Of a stretch of 64,000 bases of DNA, positions 34,029 to 42,058 are shown piece by piece; within the stretch, counting starts at the first letter, position 1; each line of letters opens with the position of its first letter. The stretch spans positions 1 to 64,000 of the forward strand of contig JAWODV010000042.1 in NCBI GenBank assembly GCA_046483075.1. The letters are read 5' to 3'. Source of the stretch: JASMTM01 sp046483075 (lineage in GTDB: Bacteria; Thermotogota; Thermotogae; Petrotogales; Kosmotogaceae). The position numbers and the translations under genes were made by a program. Under the pieces are notes generated by a model. The model did no database searches and was not told the origin of the DNA. It saw nothing but the letters and a program-made list of their open reading frames with translations.

Positions 34029-34739
34029 TTGAAGTTTGAAGTGCTTAATAAAGGATTTGTGCGTTTGGTTGAGAAAATGGGTAATGATTTTTCACCGGTT
34101 CAATCAGCTAGAGTTAGTTTTGGAAAAGGTCTAACAATTAAAGAAAGAGATATAAAGTTACTTAATTATTTAATGGAAAATAAACATCACACTCCCTTCG
34201 AACATATAGTATTTAAGTTTCATCTTAAATTACCGATATTTGTTATGAGGCAGCTGGTCCGTCACAGAATCGCTTCAATAAATGAAAGAAGTGGAAGGTA
34301 TACTGAATTCGAAACCGAATGGTACATTCCTGAAAGAATAAGAGTTTCAAATAGTAAAAACAAACAGGGATCAGTAAAAACTGATGATGAGAATCTCAAC
34401 TCAAAAGCACTAAACATTATCACTAAAGAATTAGAGCATATTTACATGAAATATCAGGAATTATTGTCAATGGGTGTGGCAAAAGAACTAGCCAGAATAA
34501 TATTACCCACTTCAATGTATACAGAATGTTACTGGACCATAAATTGTCGTAGTTTGATGAATTTTTTGAACTTAAGGGCTGATTCCCATGCCCAATATGA
34601 AATTCAACAATATGCTATTGCAATAGCAAAAATATTTGAAAAGCATTATCCAAATGTATATAACGCATTTTTGAAATTTGAATACAGCGGTGACATCCTA
34701 AACAGGAGGAATAATAATGAAATTGAAGAAAATTATTGA
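34029..34739 (+). CDS. thyX: flavin-dependent thymidylate synthase ThyX
   Basis: ThyX makes dTMP from dUMP with FAD, NADPH and methylenetetrahydrofolate. The 236-aa protein has the signature RHRIASINERSGRY at residues 78-91 (RHRxxSxNExSxRY) and the downstream RxxLPxxxYTECYW and NLRADSHAQYEIQ blocks. It starts at TTG with AGGAGG eight bases upstream. It overlaps the DRTGG gene by 23 bases, so this metabolic part is coupled to the signalling-like block. Confidence 0.95.
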   Translation: MKFEVLNKGFVRLVEKMGNDFSPVQSARVSFGKGLTIKERDIKLLNYLMENKHHTPFEHIVFKFHLKLPIFVMRQLVRHRIASINERSGRYTEFETEWYIPERIRVSNSKNKQGSVKTDDENLNSKALNIITKELEHIYMKYQELLSMGVAKELARIILPTSMYTECYWTINCRSLMNFLNLRADSHAQYEIQQYAIAIAKIFEKHYPNVYNAFLKFEYSGDILNRRNNNEIEENY

Positions 34740-35073
34740 CTCACTGAATTGCAAAATTTTAAATGAAACTGAAGGCTTTGAAGACATTGTAATAGAAAGT
34801 GTGGGTGCTGCTGACATGATGAGTGATGTCCTGGCCTTTGGCCAACAAAACATGCTTTTAGTCACAGGATTAAATACTCCACAATCTGTGAGAACAGCTT
34901 CCTTAATAGGTGCTTCTGCAGTACTATTAGTTAGAAAAAAAGAAATACCTGAAAAAACTATCTTCCTCGCCAACGAACTGGATATCCCTCTAATATACTC
35001 AGAGATTTCATTATACAAAGCCTGTGGAGAACTTTATAAGCTTAGTTTGAAGGATGTCCTTGAGGAGGAATAA
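34717..35073 (+). CDS. stand-alone DRTGG-domain protein, copy 1
   Basis: The 118-aa protein consists of one DRTGG domain, named from a motif next to phosphotransacetylase and CBS proteins. It has VGAADMMSDVLAFGQQNMLLVTGL, then TASLIGASAVLLVRKKEIPEKTIFLANELDIPLIYS and YKACGELYKL. The fold is thought to sense small ligands, but the ligand is unknown. GGAGGAATAATA precedes the ATG. It is followed three bases later by the CBS-HATPase gene. A second DRTGG gene lies at 36040. Confidence 0.85.
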   Translation: MKLKKIIDSLNCKILNETEGFEDIVIESVGAADMMSDVLAFGQQNMLLVTGLNTPQSVRTASLIGASAVLLVRKKEIPEKTIFLANELDIPLIYSEISLYKACGELYKLSLKDVLEEE

Positions 35074-35076
35074 AAT

Positions 35077-36036
35077 TTGTTTAGCGACAGTCTCGATGAA
35101 CTAATTAATAAATTACGCAAATACTTTTCCTACATAAATGTCTCAGAGATTATGAATCAAAATGTATATAGCTTGAGAAAAGGACGAACATTGTGGCAAA
35201 CAAAAGAACTAATGAGAATTAGAAAAATCTCTGGTGTTCCTATTGTAGATGATAATGGTGTATTGATAGGACTAGTTAGTATAGAAGATATCATTGTAGC
35301 TCTGGAAAACAATACAATAAAGGACAAGATTGAAAAACACATGACAAAAAATGTTGTAACGCTTTCCCCAAAAGAAAACCTTGAGTCAGTAATTACGAAA
35401 TTTGAGAGATATCGTTATGGTAGGTTTCCCGTTGTATCTGAAGATAAAAAGCTGATCGGGATAGTAACAAAAAAGGATGTCCTAAGATCAATTCTGGAAC
35501 GTTTTAGATTAATTTACGTTCATGACGAAAGAAGAACCAAAACTCTAAAACAGTTTAGCGAAATTAAAGAAAAATCTTTAATTACAGGTGAATATGTTAA
35601 GAAAGGTAATGCTGATTTTGCATTTCACATAAACTATACTGATGTAGATATGGCTGGCATGGGAGCTGCTAAATTAAAGAGTTTTCTGAAGAAAAAAATC
35701 GGGAATGAAAAACTTGCAAGAAGGATATCGATAACCGCATACGAGGCAGAGGTTAATGTTGTAATTCATAGTGGTAGCGAAGGCTTTATCTATTGTTGGA
35801 TAGACGAGGATGCAATAAGAGTACGTATTGAGGACCATGGCAAAGGCATTGAAAATGTAGAGCTCGCTTTAAAGGAAGGTTATACCACAGCTCCCGATCA
35901 TATACGAGAACTTGGATTTGGTGCAGGTATGGGACTTCCAAATATGCGTAGATACTCTGATAAAATGGTTGTTATGTCTGAAGCAGGAAAAGGCGTTGTT
36001 GTAGAAATGATATTTTATCAAAATAAGGGGGACTGA
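35077..36036 (+). CDS. fusion of two CBS domains and a histidine-kinase-like ATPase domain
   Basis: The 319-aa protein has two CBS domains (residues ~20-77, SEIMNQNVYSLRKGRTLWQT, and ~85-145, HMTKNVVTLSPKENLES). From ~160 there is a GHKL/HATPase domain with the N-box YEAEVNVVIHS, DHGKGIENV and GFGAGMGLPNM. This ATPase type is like RsbW anti-sigma kinases, with no phospho-accepting His domain. CBS pairs usually bind adenine nucleotides, so it may switch with energy charge. TTG start, TGAGGAGG upstream. Its partner or target protein is not evident. Confidence 0.85.
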   Translation: MFSDSLDELINKLRKYFSYINVSEIMNQNVYSLRKGRTLWQTKELMRIRKISGVPIVDDNGVLIGLVSIEDIIVALENNTIKDKIEKHMTKNVVTLSPKENLESVITKFERYRYGRFPVVSEDKKLIGIVTKKDVLRSILERFRLIYVHDERRTKTLKQFSEIKEKSLITGEYVKKGNADFAFHINYTDVDMAGMGAAKLKSFLKKKIGNEKLARRISITAYEAEVNVVIHSGSEGFIYCWIDEDAIRVRIEDHGKGIENVELALKEGYTTAPDHIRELGFGAGMGLPNMRRYSDKMVVMSEAGKGVVVEMIFYQNKGD

Positions 36037-36039
36037 ATC

Positions 36040-36384
36040 GTGAAGCTCAAGGAAATTATTCAAAAGACAGGTTTAGAAGAAATTTATTGTCATAATAAAA
36101 ATGTTGACATTTTGAATGGATACACAGGAGATTTGTTAAGCGACGTTATGGGAAATGCACCTGAAAACTCTATATGGATAACTATTCAGTCTCACGTGAA
36201 CATAATTGCAGTTGCAAGTATTAGAGATATAAAGGCGATTATTCTCTGTAACAACCTTGAATTTGACAAAGAAACAATTAAAAAAGCTAAAGAGAACAAT
36301 ATTTCATTACTTTCGTCTAAATACAATGCGTTCGAAACAATATTCAGTTTATTTAAAGCGGGTTTTGAAACAAGTGATAGCTAA
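36040..36384 (+). CDS. stand-alone DRTGG-domain protein, copy 2
   Basis: The 114-aa protein has the same fold as the 34717 gene: GDLLSDVMGNAPENSIWITIQSH near the middle, then ASIRDIKAIILCNNLEFDKETIKKAKENNISLLSS. It is much diverged from copy 1, so the duplication is old. The GTG start has AAGGGGGA upstream. Its end overlaps the PHP gene by eleven bases. Copies on both sides of the CBS-HATPase gene suggest that they act with it. Confidence 0.78.
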   Translation: MKLKEIIQKTGLEEIYCHNKNVDILNGYTGDLLSDVMGNAPENSIWITIQSHVNIIAVASIRDIKAIILCNNLEFDKETIKKAKENNISLLSSKYNAFETIFSLFKAGFETSDS

Positions 36385-37114
36385 AAAATACTATGATTGT
36401 GATTTTCATATACATACATGTTTATCTCCATGCGCAGATATTACCATGGTACCTGGAACAGTTGGAGAAAGATTATCCGAACTTGGCATAGATTGGGTCG
36501 CAATTACCGACCATAATACATGCGGTAATGTAAGGGTTTTTCAAAATGCCCTTAACAAAAAAGGAATCAATGTAATCCCGGGTATTGAAGTTCAATCTCT
36601 TGAAGATGTACATATACTGGGTTACTTTAATTCAGTTGACATTGCAGAAGAATATTCAAAATGGCTTGAAAATAAGATGAAGAAAGTTACTCTAGACCCA
36701 GACAAATTTGGTTATCAGCTTTATGTAAATGAAAATGATGAGTTCTATTCAATACAAGAAATCTGGCTTGGTCAACCTGTTAATTTGAATATTAACGATG
36801 TTTTTAGTTCTATTCAGGCTTTTAATGGTATCGCTGCCTTTGCTCATATAGAAAGAAAAATGGGTGTATGGTATCAAATGGGTTTTATTCCGGAGATGAA
36901 AGCAAAACCCGTTATCGAAATATCCTTTAAGAACACCTTATCAGAACATGATTTTGTAAGAAACTATCCAATTATTCACTCCAGCGATGCACACAATATT
37001 GATATGTTAAAGCCAACTATGAAAATTTCTACCAGTAGCAGAAACTATAACAATTTTAAAAATAGCATTATTAATAACAATCCAGAAAATAGGGTGAAAA
37101 TAATTTGGGATTAA
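36374..37114 (+). CDS. PHP-domain metal-dependent phosphoesterase
   Basis: The 246-aa PHP protein has a complete metal site: DFHIHTCLSPCAD, VAITDHNTCGN, PGIEVQSLEDVHILGY, FAHIER and IIHSSDAHN. The family contains nucleotide and phosphate-ester hydrolases; the substrate here is unknown. The GTG at 36374 is my chosen start because the PHP fold begins at once and the codon overlaps the DRTGG stop. The frame is open further upstream without a better site. The next gene overlaps it by ten bases. Confidence 0.82.
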   Translation: MIAKKYYDCDFHIHTCLSPCADITMVPGTVGERLSELGIDWVAITDHNTCGNVRVFQNALNKKGINVIPGIEVQSLEDVHILGYFNSVDIAEEYSKWLENKMKKVTLDPDKFGYQLYVNENDEFYSIQEIWLGQPVNLNINDVFSSIQAFNGIAAFAHIERKMGVWYQMGFIPEMKAKPVIEISFKNTLSEHDFVRNYPIIHSSDAHNIDMLKPTMKISTSSRNYNNFKNSIINNNPENRVKIIWD

Positions 37115-37665
37115 GAACAATATCTGACCATATCGTTGATATTTGTCAGAACGCAGTCGAATCAGGAGCAAAAAAGATAAAATTAATTATAAATGAAGTA
37201 CCTAATGAAACATTAAGCATCGAGATCAAAGATGACGGTAGAGGGATTGATAAAGAAAAACTTCCCGAAATCATTGATCCTTTTTATACTGAGAAAAACA
37301 AAAAGGTTAAATTCGGTCTTGGTTTACCGATGTTGAAATTTGCGGCTGAAAGTACAGGAGGAACTTTTTCAATAAAATCAAAAAAAGATAATGGAACTAC
37401 TGTTAAAGCATTTTTTAGACTATCAAGTATTGATTGTCAACCCTTAGGTAATCTTGCACAGGCTCTTTTTACCATTCTTACAATGTCGGAAAATACTTCA
37501 TGGTTCATCAATAGAATCTTTGGGGATAATGGTTACTGTTTTTCTTCAGAAGAATTGACCAATAAGCTGGGGAATGATTACACCTGTAATCCTTCAAAAA
37601 TGAAATTATTATACGATATTCTTGTTTCCGCTGAAGAATCAATGGGAGGTAGTGAATATGCATAG
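37105..37665 (+). CDS. histidine-kinase-like ATPase domain protein
   Basis: The 186-aa protein begins with the HATPase N-box (HIVDICQNAVESGAKKI), followed by DDGRGID and KFGLGLPMLKFAAESTGG (G1 and G2 boxes) up to ~residue 110. A C-terminal part of ~75 residues is unassigned. There is no sensor or His-phosphotransfer domain, so it is a lone kinase or anti-sigma-like module, as in the CBS fusion. It starts at TTG with AGGGTGA upstream and overlaps bamA by eight bases. Confidence 0.85.
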   Translation: MGLRTISDHIVDICQNAVESGAKKIKLIINEVPNETLSIEIKDDGRGIDKEKLPEIIDPFYTEKNKKVKFGLGLPMLKFAAESTGGTFSIKSKKDNGTTVKAFFRLSSIDCQPLGNLAQALFTILTMSENTSWFINRIFGDNGYCFSSEELTNKLGNDYTCNPSKMKLLYDILVSAEESMGGSEYA

Positions 37666-40165
37666 AAAGCTTATTCTAATTTTTGTTTTTGTTATGGCTG
37701 TTGTTTCAATATTTTCAGCAATAACAATTAATCAGATCATCGTTGAAGGTAATGAAACAATTTCTGACAAAGAAATTCTTAACATGTTGTCTGTTTCAAC
37801 CACAAAACCAATAGAAGAAAATACATTAGAATCATCTATTGAAAAACTAAGAAACACGGGTTATTTTAGTGAAGTAAATTTTCATCTGGAGAAAGAGACA
37901 GGCAAACTAACAGTAAATGTCAAAGAATACCCTGTTGTAGATGTTTCTTTAAATTATGATGGCCCAGAAATAATTAAAAAAGAAACGTTGATTGCCAGTT
38001 CACTAAACATAAAGAACAATTATCCCCTGGATCCTAAAAAACTAATATATGAAATTCCGAAAACAGAGGAGAAAATTTATGCAACTATACAGAGTAAAGG
38101 ATACGCTGAACAATTTTTTGAAGTATCCTGGGATCTGTCAGTTGATAGAAGCAAATTGTTTTCAGGAAATGTAACTGAGGATATTGAAATCACATTTAAC
38201 ATTAAAGTATATTATCTCTGGGATATTGAAATTGAAGCACCTCTTTCTGAAAAGATCATTAAGAACCTTAAAGAAAAACTTGAATTAAAGCTGTATCTGA
38301 AATACGTGAATACCGCTGATATTTTAAATATTTTTAAAAAGAAAACTGATTATATACCCACAAACGAAGTTTTGGTTAACACAGTAAGGACCCTTTATTC
38401 TACATACTATGCTAACAAAGAAGGACCCTGGGGTTTAAAGAATGCTTACCAGGCAATGTCCTTTACCCTGAGTAATTCTCTGAATACACTTTCCAAGGTA
38501 ACATTACCTGAAGGAGAAAAGGGACAGGCAAAGGTAATGACTTTAAGTTTTAAACCTGCACAGTATATTACCGAACCATTTAAACTAAATGCAATCTTTG
38601 TCGAGGGGAATATAAATGTTCCCGAACTGCTTATTGTAGATTCACTGCAACTTGAAGAAGGTACCACAATCAAAAACGAAGACGTTGCTAATGCACTGGA
38701 GAATGTCTATGAACTATACTCAGATAGAGGATATCCCTTTACAAAAATTTCTCTTAAAACCAATGAACAACAGGGATTTCTTACTCTGGTTGTAAAAGAG
38801 ATGAAGATAAATAAAATCGAAGTAAATTTCAAAGGAGACCATAAAACGCAGGATTATCTTGTGGATAAAAATATCTCCTTTAATGAAGGCGAAATACTGA
38901 CGATGAAAAAGTTCAGAAACACATATTCTTTCCTTAATTCCACAGGTTATTATGATTCAGTATCACTGAATCCTGTCCCTACAGATAACGATGAAATAAA
39001 CGTAATAATTGAACTCGACGAAAAGGAGAAAAACGGGAAAATTATGGGAGGAGGAGGCTGGTCTGACGGTATTTCTCTCAACCTTGATCTTGGTTTTGTC
39101 AATCCCTTTGGATACGGTCAGGATTTTTCAACTAACGTAAACGCACTCATACCTTTAAAAATATCCAGAAAAATAAGTTTTTCTGAGGAAGGTACAAAAA
39201 CCACCTTTAATCTACCCACCTACGATGTGAATTTTTCATACAATATTCCCATGATTGCAGGTTCAAACTGGGATCTGGGTACAAGCGCCTCCTATCAATA
39301 CGATGCTCAAAGAACTGTCCTTGCAACACAAACAGAAACATCACTAAGCACTATAACCGAAGAAAGCACGCACTCAAATATTAAGATATCGCTGTCTCCC
39401 ACATATAGATTTTCACCTGCTTCAAGATTTAAAACAACTGCGGGTTATGAATATATTAGTGAAATCTCCAGCATTGCTACAGAAACAACTGGAGAACCAA
39501 CCATCTCAGGAACACCAACAAATAAGAATTTTAATGGTCTTTTTGTTAGAACTAACTATTTGTACTCAACTAAAGATGACCTGCAAAGGCCCACTCAGGG
39601 TAATGAATTCTCAGTGAACCTTTATTCTCATGGTTTATTCAGTTCTGGAAGCAATTATAGTTCTTTTATTGGCGGAAGCATTGATTACAAACAGTTTATT
39701 CAACTTGGTTCGAGAGCGTTATTATCAGGAGATGACGCACCAGTTTTCGGTGCAAGGTTGAAAATCGAACAACTTTATCCCTTTGAGGATTCAAGCATAT
39801 ACGGGTCATATAAATTGATTCCCGATATTTATACCCGTGTAAAATATCAGGAAGTTACAGGAGTCAAAGCCCATGGTATAACCACAGGTTCTTTACAACT
39901 CCGATTACCCGTTTGGAGCAAAACAATACCTGCAGACATAATGCTCTTTGGTGACATAGTATTTTACAGGGAAACAAGAGATATTTCAGATATTATTGGC
40001 ACTGACTATCTTTTTGACGCTGGTATTAGCCTTGACTTCAGTGTTCCCATGCTGGGTCTTATAAGAGTAGGATGGGGTTATAATTCTCTGTATCATAGGT
40101 TAAAAACCGAATCAGGAAAACCCTACTGGGGAACATTCTTCTTCGGAATGGGCCCTGTTTTCTAA
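37658..40165 (+). CDS. bamA: outer-membrane assembly protein BamA (Omp85 family)
   Basis: BamA inserts beta-barrel proteins into the outer membrane, here the toga. The 835-aa protein has a signal peptide (residues 1-22). A series of POTRA domains to about 470 includes ITINQIIVEGNETISDKEILNM, FKLNAIFVEGNINVPELLIV and MKINKIEVNFKGDHKTQDYL. The 16-strand barrel region starts with GWSDGISLNLDLGFVNPFGYG and ends in Phe. The usual VRGF/Y loop motif is not evident. GGGAGG precedes the ATG. It is the last gene of the 20-gene run, with a terminator after it. Confidence 0.9.
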   Translation: MHRKLILIFVFVMAVVSIFSAITINQIIVEGNETISDKEILNMLSVSTTKPIEENTLESSIEKLRNTGYFSEVNFHLEKETGKLTVNVKEYPVVDVSLNYDGPEIIKKETLIASSLNIKNNYPLDPKKLIYEIPKTEEKIYATIQSKGYAEQFFEVSWDLSVDRSKLFSGNVTEDIEITFNIKVYYLWDIEIEAPLSEKIIKNLKEKLELKLYLKYVNTADILNIFKKKTDYIPTNEVLVNTVRTLYSTYYANKEGPWGLKNAYQAMSFTLSNSLNTLSKVTLPEGEKGQAKVMTLSFKPAQYITEPFKLNAIFVEGNINVPELLIVDSLQLEEGTTIKNEDVANALENVYELYSDRGYPFTKISLKTNEQQGFLTLVVKEMKINKIEVNFKGDHKTQDYLVDKNISFNEGEILTMKKFRNTYSFLNSTGYYDSVSLNPVPTDNDEINVIIELDEKEKNGKIMGGGGWSDGISLNLDLGFVNPFGYGQDFSTNVNALIPLKISRKISFSEEGTKTTFNLPTYDVNFSYNIPMIAGSNWDLGTSASYQYDAQRTVLATQTETSLSTITEESTHSNIKISLSPTYRFSPASRFKTTAGYEYISEISSIATETTGEPTISGTPTNKNFNGLFVRTNYLYSTKDDLQRPTQGNEFSVNLYSHGLFSSGSNYSSFIGGSIDYKQFIQLGSRALLSGDDAPVFGARLKIEQLYPFEDSSIYGSYKLIPDIYTRVKYQEVTGVKAHGITTGSLQLRLPVWSKTIPADIMLFGDIVFYRETRDISDIIGTDYLFDAGISLDFSVPMLGLIRVGWGYNSLYHRLKTESGKPYWGTFFFGMGPVF

Positions 40166-40182
40166 ACAATAACCAAATTAAT

Positions 40183-40209
40183 AAAAAGGGGTCATCACGC
40201 CCCTTTTTT
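40183..40209 (+). terminator. rho-independent terminator after bamA
   Basis: AAAAAGGGG pairs with CCCCTTTTT across TCATCACG and is followed by further T. It closes the 22.4-40.2 kb run. Confidence 0.85.
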
Positions 40210-40470
40210 CTTCTTCATAATTATTTGAAATTTATTAGAATAAACTATCATAAAATTAATCACTAACAAAACCCAAAAATAAATTATAATCAATTCTACT
40301 TAACATGGACATTTTATTATCGTTGGTTATCCCTTCATCATTATTATCCATACCATAATCAATTCTTACATTTTCAAAAGCATTTTCCAATTAATCATTT
40401 TTCATTTACTATAAAACCAGCTAATCTACTTAGATAATTTTTTGTTGAAAAAAGTAAAAATGTTATTATG
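40210..40470. other. AT-rich gap before the ribose operon
   Basis: This stretch is poor in genes and very AT-rich. A minus-strand frame of 44 codons (40390-40256) could be a decayed remnant, but there is no ribosome site. Towards the lacI side lies a weak promoter (TTTGTT, 17 bp, TATTAT, about 40441-40469). I see no other structure. Confidence 0.35.
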
Positions 40471-40471
40471 T

Positions 40472-40500
40472 AGTTAATCGATTAGTTAATCGTTTTACTA
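40472..40500 (+). promoter_or_regulatory. pair of LacI-type operators before lacI
   Basis: Two AGTTAATCG sites have their central CG at 40479 and 40491, twelve bases apart. The first is part of the near-palindrome TTAATCGATTAG, and the second is TAGTTAATCGTTTTACTA. A central CG with TTAA arms is typical of LacI-family sites. They lie between the -10 and the lacI start, fitting autorepression. Confidence 0.65.
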
Positions 40501-40517
40501 GCAGTGGAGGTTTGTCT

Positions 40518-41549
40518 ATGGCAACTATGAAAGAGGTGGCAAAACGTGCAGACGTTTCCGTAGCAACAGTTTCTAACGTTCTCAGTGGGAATAAATATGT
40601 GAGTCCCAAATTGAAAAAAAGAGTAACTAAAGCCATTAAAGAACTCAATTTTCGACCAAGCAAATTAGCAAGAAGTCTAAAACTAAAGAGAACATTTCAG
40701 TTAGGTCTGCTAATACCCGATATAACCAATCCATATTTCGCAGAAGTTGCCAGAGGAGTAGAAAGCATAGCTTTGCAAAATGGATATCAAATGTTTCTTT
40801 GCAATACAGATGGTGAAGAATCTAGAGAACTTTCTATTATCCATTCTTTTATCGAACAACATGTAGATGGAATAATAAATGTCGCTCCAAGATTAGATGA
40901 TAAAAAAATCCTTGAAGCTGCAGATAATAGACCTATGGTTATTCTAGATAGACACTTGAGTTTTACAAATCCACTAATTGATGTCATTTATACAAACAAC
41001 TCCAAAGGATCTGCTGAGCTGGCAAAACATTTTTTGAAGAATGGTCACAATTTATTTGCATGCATAGCTGGTCCTAAAAATGTGCCAACTGCTGTTAGAA
41101 GGTTGGAAGGATTTAAAAAGGAATTAATTAAATGTGGTATACCAGCATCAAGAAATCATATTTTTTTCGGTTCCTTTAAATTCAATGATGGATATGAAAA
41201 GATGATTAAAATTCTATCTCTTAAACCCAGACCAACAGCTGTATTTGCAGGAAACGACATGATGGCTTGGGGAGCATTGGAAGCTGCAAAAGAAGCAAAT
41301 TTAAGGATTCCTCAGGATATCGGCATTGCAGGATTCGATAATGTGTATTTTTCACAATTTGTCGTTCCTGCACTAACCACTGTCCATCAACCAAAATTTG
41401 AAGCTGGACAACTGGCGATGAATATACTACTTGAAAAAATTGAAGCTAAATTGGCAAAAAAACAACTGGAGGCAAAGAAACTTGAACTAAACTCAACTCT
41501 AATTATACGAAAGTCTTCAGTCAATAAAAACCCTAAAAGGGAGGAATAA
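40518..41549 (+). CDS. LacI-family transcriptional repressor of the ribose operon
   Basis: The 343-aa protein has an N-terminal LacI helix-turn-helix (MKEVAKRADVSVATVSNVLSG) and hinge (RPSKLARSLK). A periplasmic-binding-protein-like sensor domain follows (FQLGLLIPDITNPYFAEVARGVES, FAGNDMMAWGALEAAKEANLRIPQDIGIAGFD). The start at ATG 40518 has GTGGAGG upstream. Neighbours suggest ribose or a nucleoside sugar as inducer. Its stop overlaps the rbsD start region. Confidence 0.9.
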   Translation: MATMKEVAKRADVSVATVSNVLSGNKYVSPKLKKRVTKAIKELNFRPSKLARSLKLKRTFQLGLLIPDITNPYFAEVARGVESIALQNGYQMFLCNTDGEESRELSIIHSFIEQHVDGIINVAPRLDDKKILEAADNRPMVILDRHLSFTNPLIDVIYTNNSKGSAELAKHFLKNGHNLFACIAGPKNVPTAVRRLEGFKKELIKCGIPASRNHIFFGSFKFNDGYEKMIKILSLKPRPTAVFAGNDMMAWGALEAAKEANLRIPQDIGIAGFDNVYFSQFVVPALTTVHQPKFEAGQLAMNILLEKIEAKLAKKQLEAKKLELNSTLIIRKSSVNKNPKREE

Positions 41550-41551
41550 TG

Positions 41552-41995
41552 ATGAAAACAAAGGGAATATTACACAATGAATTAGCTAAAGCAGTAGCTA
41601 AAGTTGGTCATGGCGATATGATTGTTATTACTGACAGAGGGTTTCCTTTTCCAAGACATGATATGACGAAATGCATTGACGTTTCAGTTGGGAAAGGAAT
41701 ACCGGGAGTGGTTGATGTTCTAAAAACTGTGCTTGAAGAGCTTGAGATTGAAAAAGTTATCATCGCAGATGAAACAAAAACGATTAGCCCAGAAATCTAT
41801 AAAAAGTTCAAGGAAGTAGTTGATCCAATAAGAAATAAAGGTAACAAAATTGAGGAAGAAAACATCCCTCATCCTGAGTTCAAAGACATGGTTTTAAATG
41901 GCAGTTTGGAGCGAAAAGAAGTAAAAGTTTTCGTTAAATCCGGAGAATTCACTCCTTACGCCAACATAATTTTAATTTCAGGAGTAGATTTTTAG
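41552..41995 (+). CDS. rbsD: D-ribose pyranase (RbsD/FucU family)
   Basis: RbsD speeds interconversion of ribose pyranose and furanose before phosphorylation. The 147-aa protein has the family start KGILHNELAKAVAKVGHGDMIVITDRGFPFP with the conserved His. VSVGKGIPGVVDVLK and an ending FTPYANIILISGVDF follow. The two ATGs at 41549 and 41552 are alternatives; the second is better spaced from AAAAGGGAGG. It is a little longer than the E. coli protein. Confidence 0.88.
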   Translation: MKTKGILHNELAKAVAKVGHGDMIVITDRGFPFPRHDMTKCIDVSVGKGIPGVVDVLKTVLEELEIEKVIIADETKTISPEIYKKFKEVVDPIRNKGNKIEEENIPHPEFKDMVLNGSLERKEVKVFVKSGEFTPYANIILISGVDF

Positions 41996-42003
41996 GTTTT
42001 AAA

Positions 42004-42040
42004 AGTTAATCGTTTAAATATTAGTTAAACGATTTACTAT
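42004..42040 (+). promoter_or_regulatory. pair of LacI-type operators and weak promoter before btpA
   Basis: AGTTAATCGTTTAAA (CG at 42011) and TAGTTAAACGATTTACTA (CG at 42030) repeat the sites found before lacI. The second is nearly identical in layout to the site at 40488. A weak promoter TTTAAA, 16 bp, TACTAT overlaps them. This shows a second regulated start inside the operon. Confidence 0.6.
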
Positions 42041-42058
42041 GAATCAGAGGTGTTTTTA

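Noticed and set aside
36257..37114. PHP protein starting at the upstream ATG 36257
   Set aside because: It would overlap the DRTGG gene by 128 bases and add 39 residues unlike a PHP domain; GTG 36374 is preferred.
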